Of a stretch of 6,458 nt of DNA, positions 6,411 to 6,458 are shown one piece after another. The DNA lies in assembly GCA_007131945.1 (NCBI GenBank), contig SLPP01000327.1, positions 1 through 6,458 on the forward strand, in the 5' to 3' direction. Made by a program: the position numbers and the translations under genes. The notes below the pieces were generated by a model that made no database searches, was not told where the DNA came from, and worked only from the letters and a program-made list of their open reading frames with translations. The DNA is from Paracoccaceae bacterium. Lineage in GTDB: Bacteria > Pseudomonadota > Alphaproteobacteria > Rhodobacterales > Rhodobacteraceae. Numbering within the stretch: the first letter of the stretch is position 1; the number at the start of each line of letters is the position of its first letter.

Positions 6411-6458
6411 TCAGGGCCGCGAGGCGATCGGCGACGGCCCGGCGAGCCAGCGGTAGAA
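6411..6458 (-). CDS. 3' end of an unidentified convergent gene
   Basis: A minus-strand frame enters from the right edge and stops with TGA at 6411-6413, encoding FYRWLAGPSPIASRP. All 15 codons end in G or C, which is the coding signature of the real genes here. The plus strand of the same stretch contains an in-frame stop in one reading. Fifteen residues are too few to name a family. The convergent arrangement with the FKBP gene is inferred. Confidence 0.5.
   Translation of the reverse strand, partial: FYRWLAGPSPIASRP

Overview
The window looks like a piece of an alphaproteobacterial chromosome, most likely from the Rhodobacteraceae/Rhodobacterales. The base composition is very GC-rich (near 70 % by eye, not counted) and third codon positions are almost all G or C. 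The gene products fit that group: a zeta-type F1-ATPase inhibitor (DUF1476), a Bmt-type homocysteine methyltransferase, and purC and purS in tandem.

Left half, minus strand: a 3'-truncated M3-family oligoendopeptidase F (pepF, positions 1-1628, running off the left edge). It is preceded by a 258-base intergenic region with a candidate pepF promoter and an unusual AT-rich island. Next comes a cobalamin-independent betaine/homocysteine S-methyltransferase (bmt, 1887-2924) with a strong ribosome binding site and a perfect hairpin in its leader. The small zeta-subunit gene follows (3001-3315). A 212-base divergent region (3319-3530) separates this block from the plus-strand genes.

Right half, plus strand: purC (3531-4292) and purS (4304-4546) encode two consecutive-pathway purine proteins 11 bases apart. 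A cytochrome P450 (4584-5747) begins 37 bases after purS, where purQ is often found. It has an intact heme-thiolate loop and ExxR motif but lacks the usual acid-alcohol pair in helix I. After a 186-base gap with its own candidate promoter comes an FKBP/SlyD-type peptidyl-prolyl isomerase (5934-6362). The last 48 bases appear to be the 3' end of a convergent minus-strand gene.

Functionally this is mostly core metabolism: peptide turnover, methionine regeneration, ATP synthase control, purine synthesis and protein folding. I see no transposase, phage gene, tRNA, rRNA, CRISPR array or toxin-antitoxin pair, and no convincing undescribed multi-gene system. The points most worth a second look are the non-canonical P450 after purS, the AT-rich operator-like island at 1760-1833, and the hairpin before bmt.
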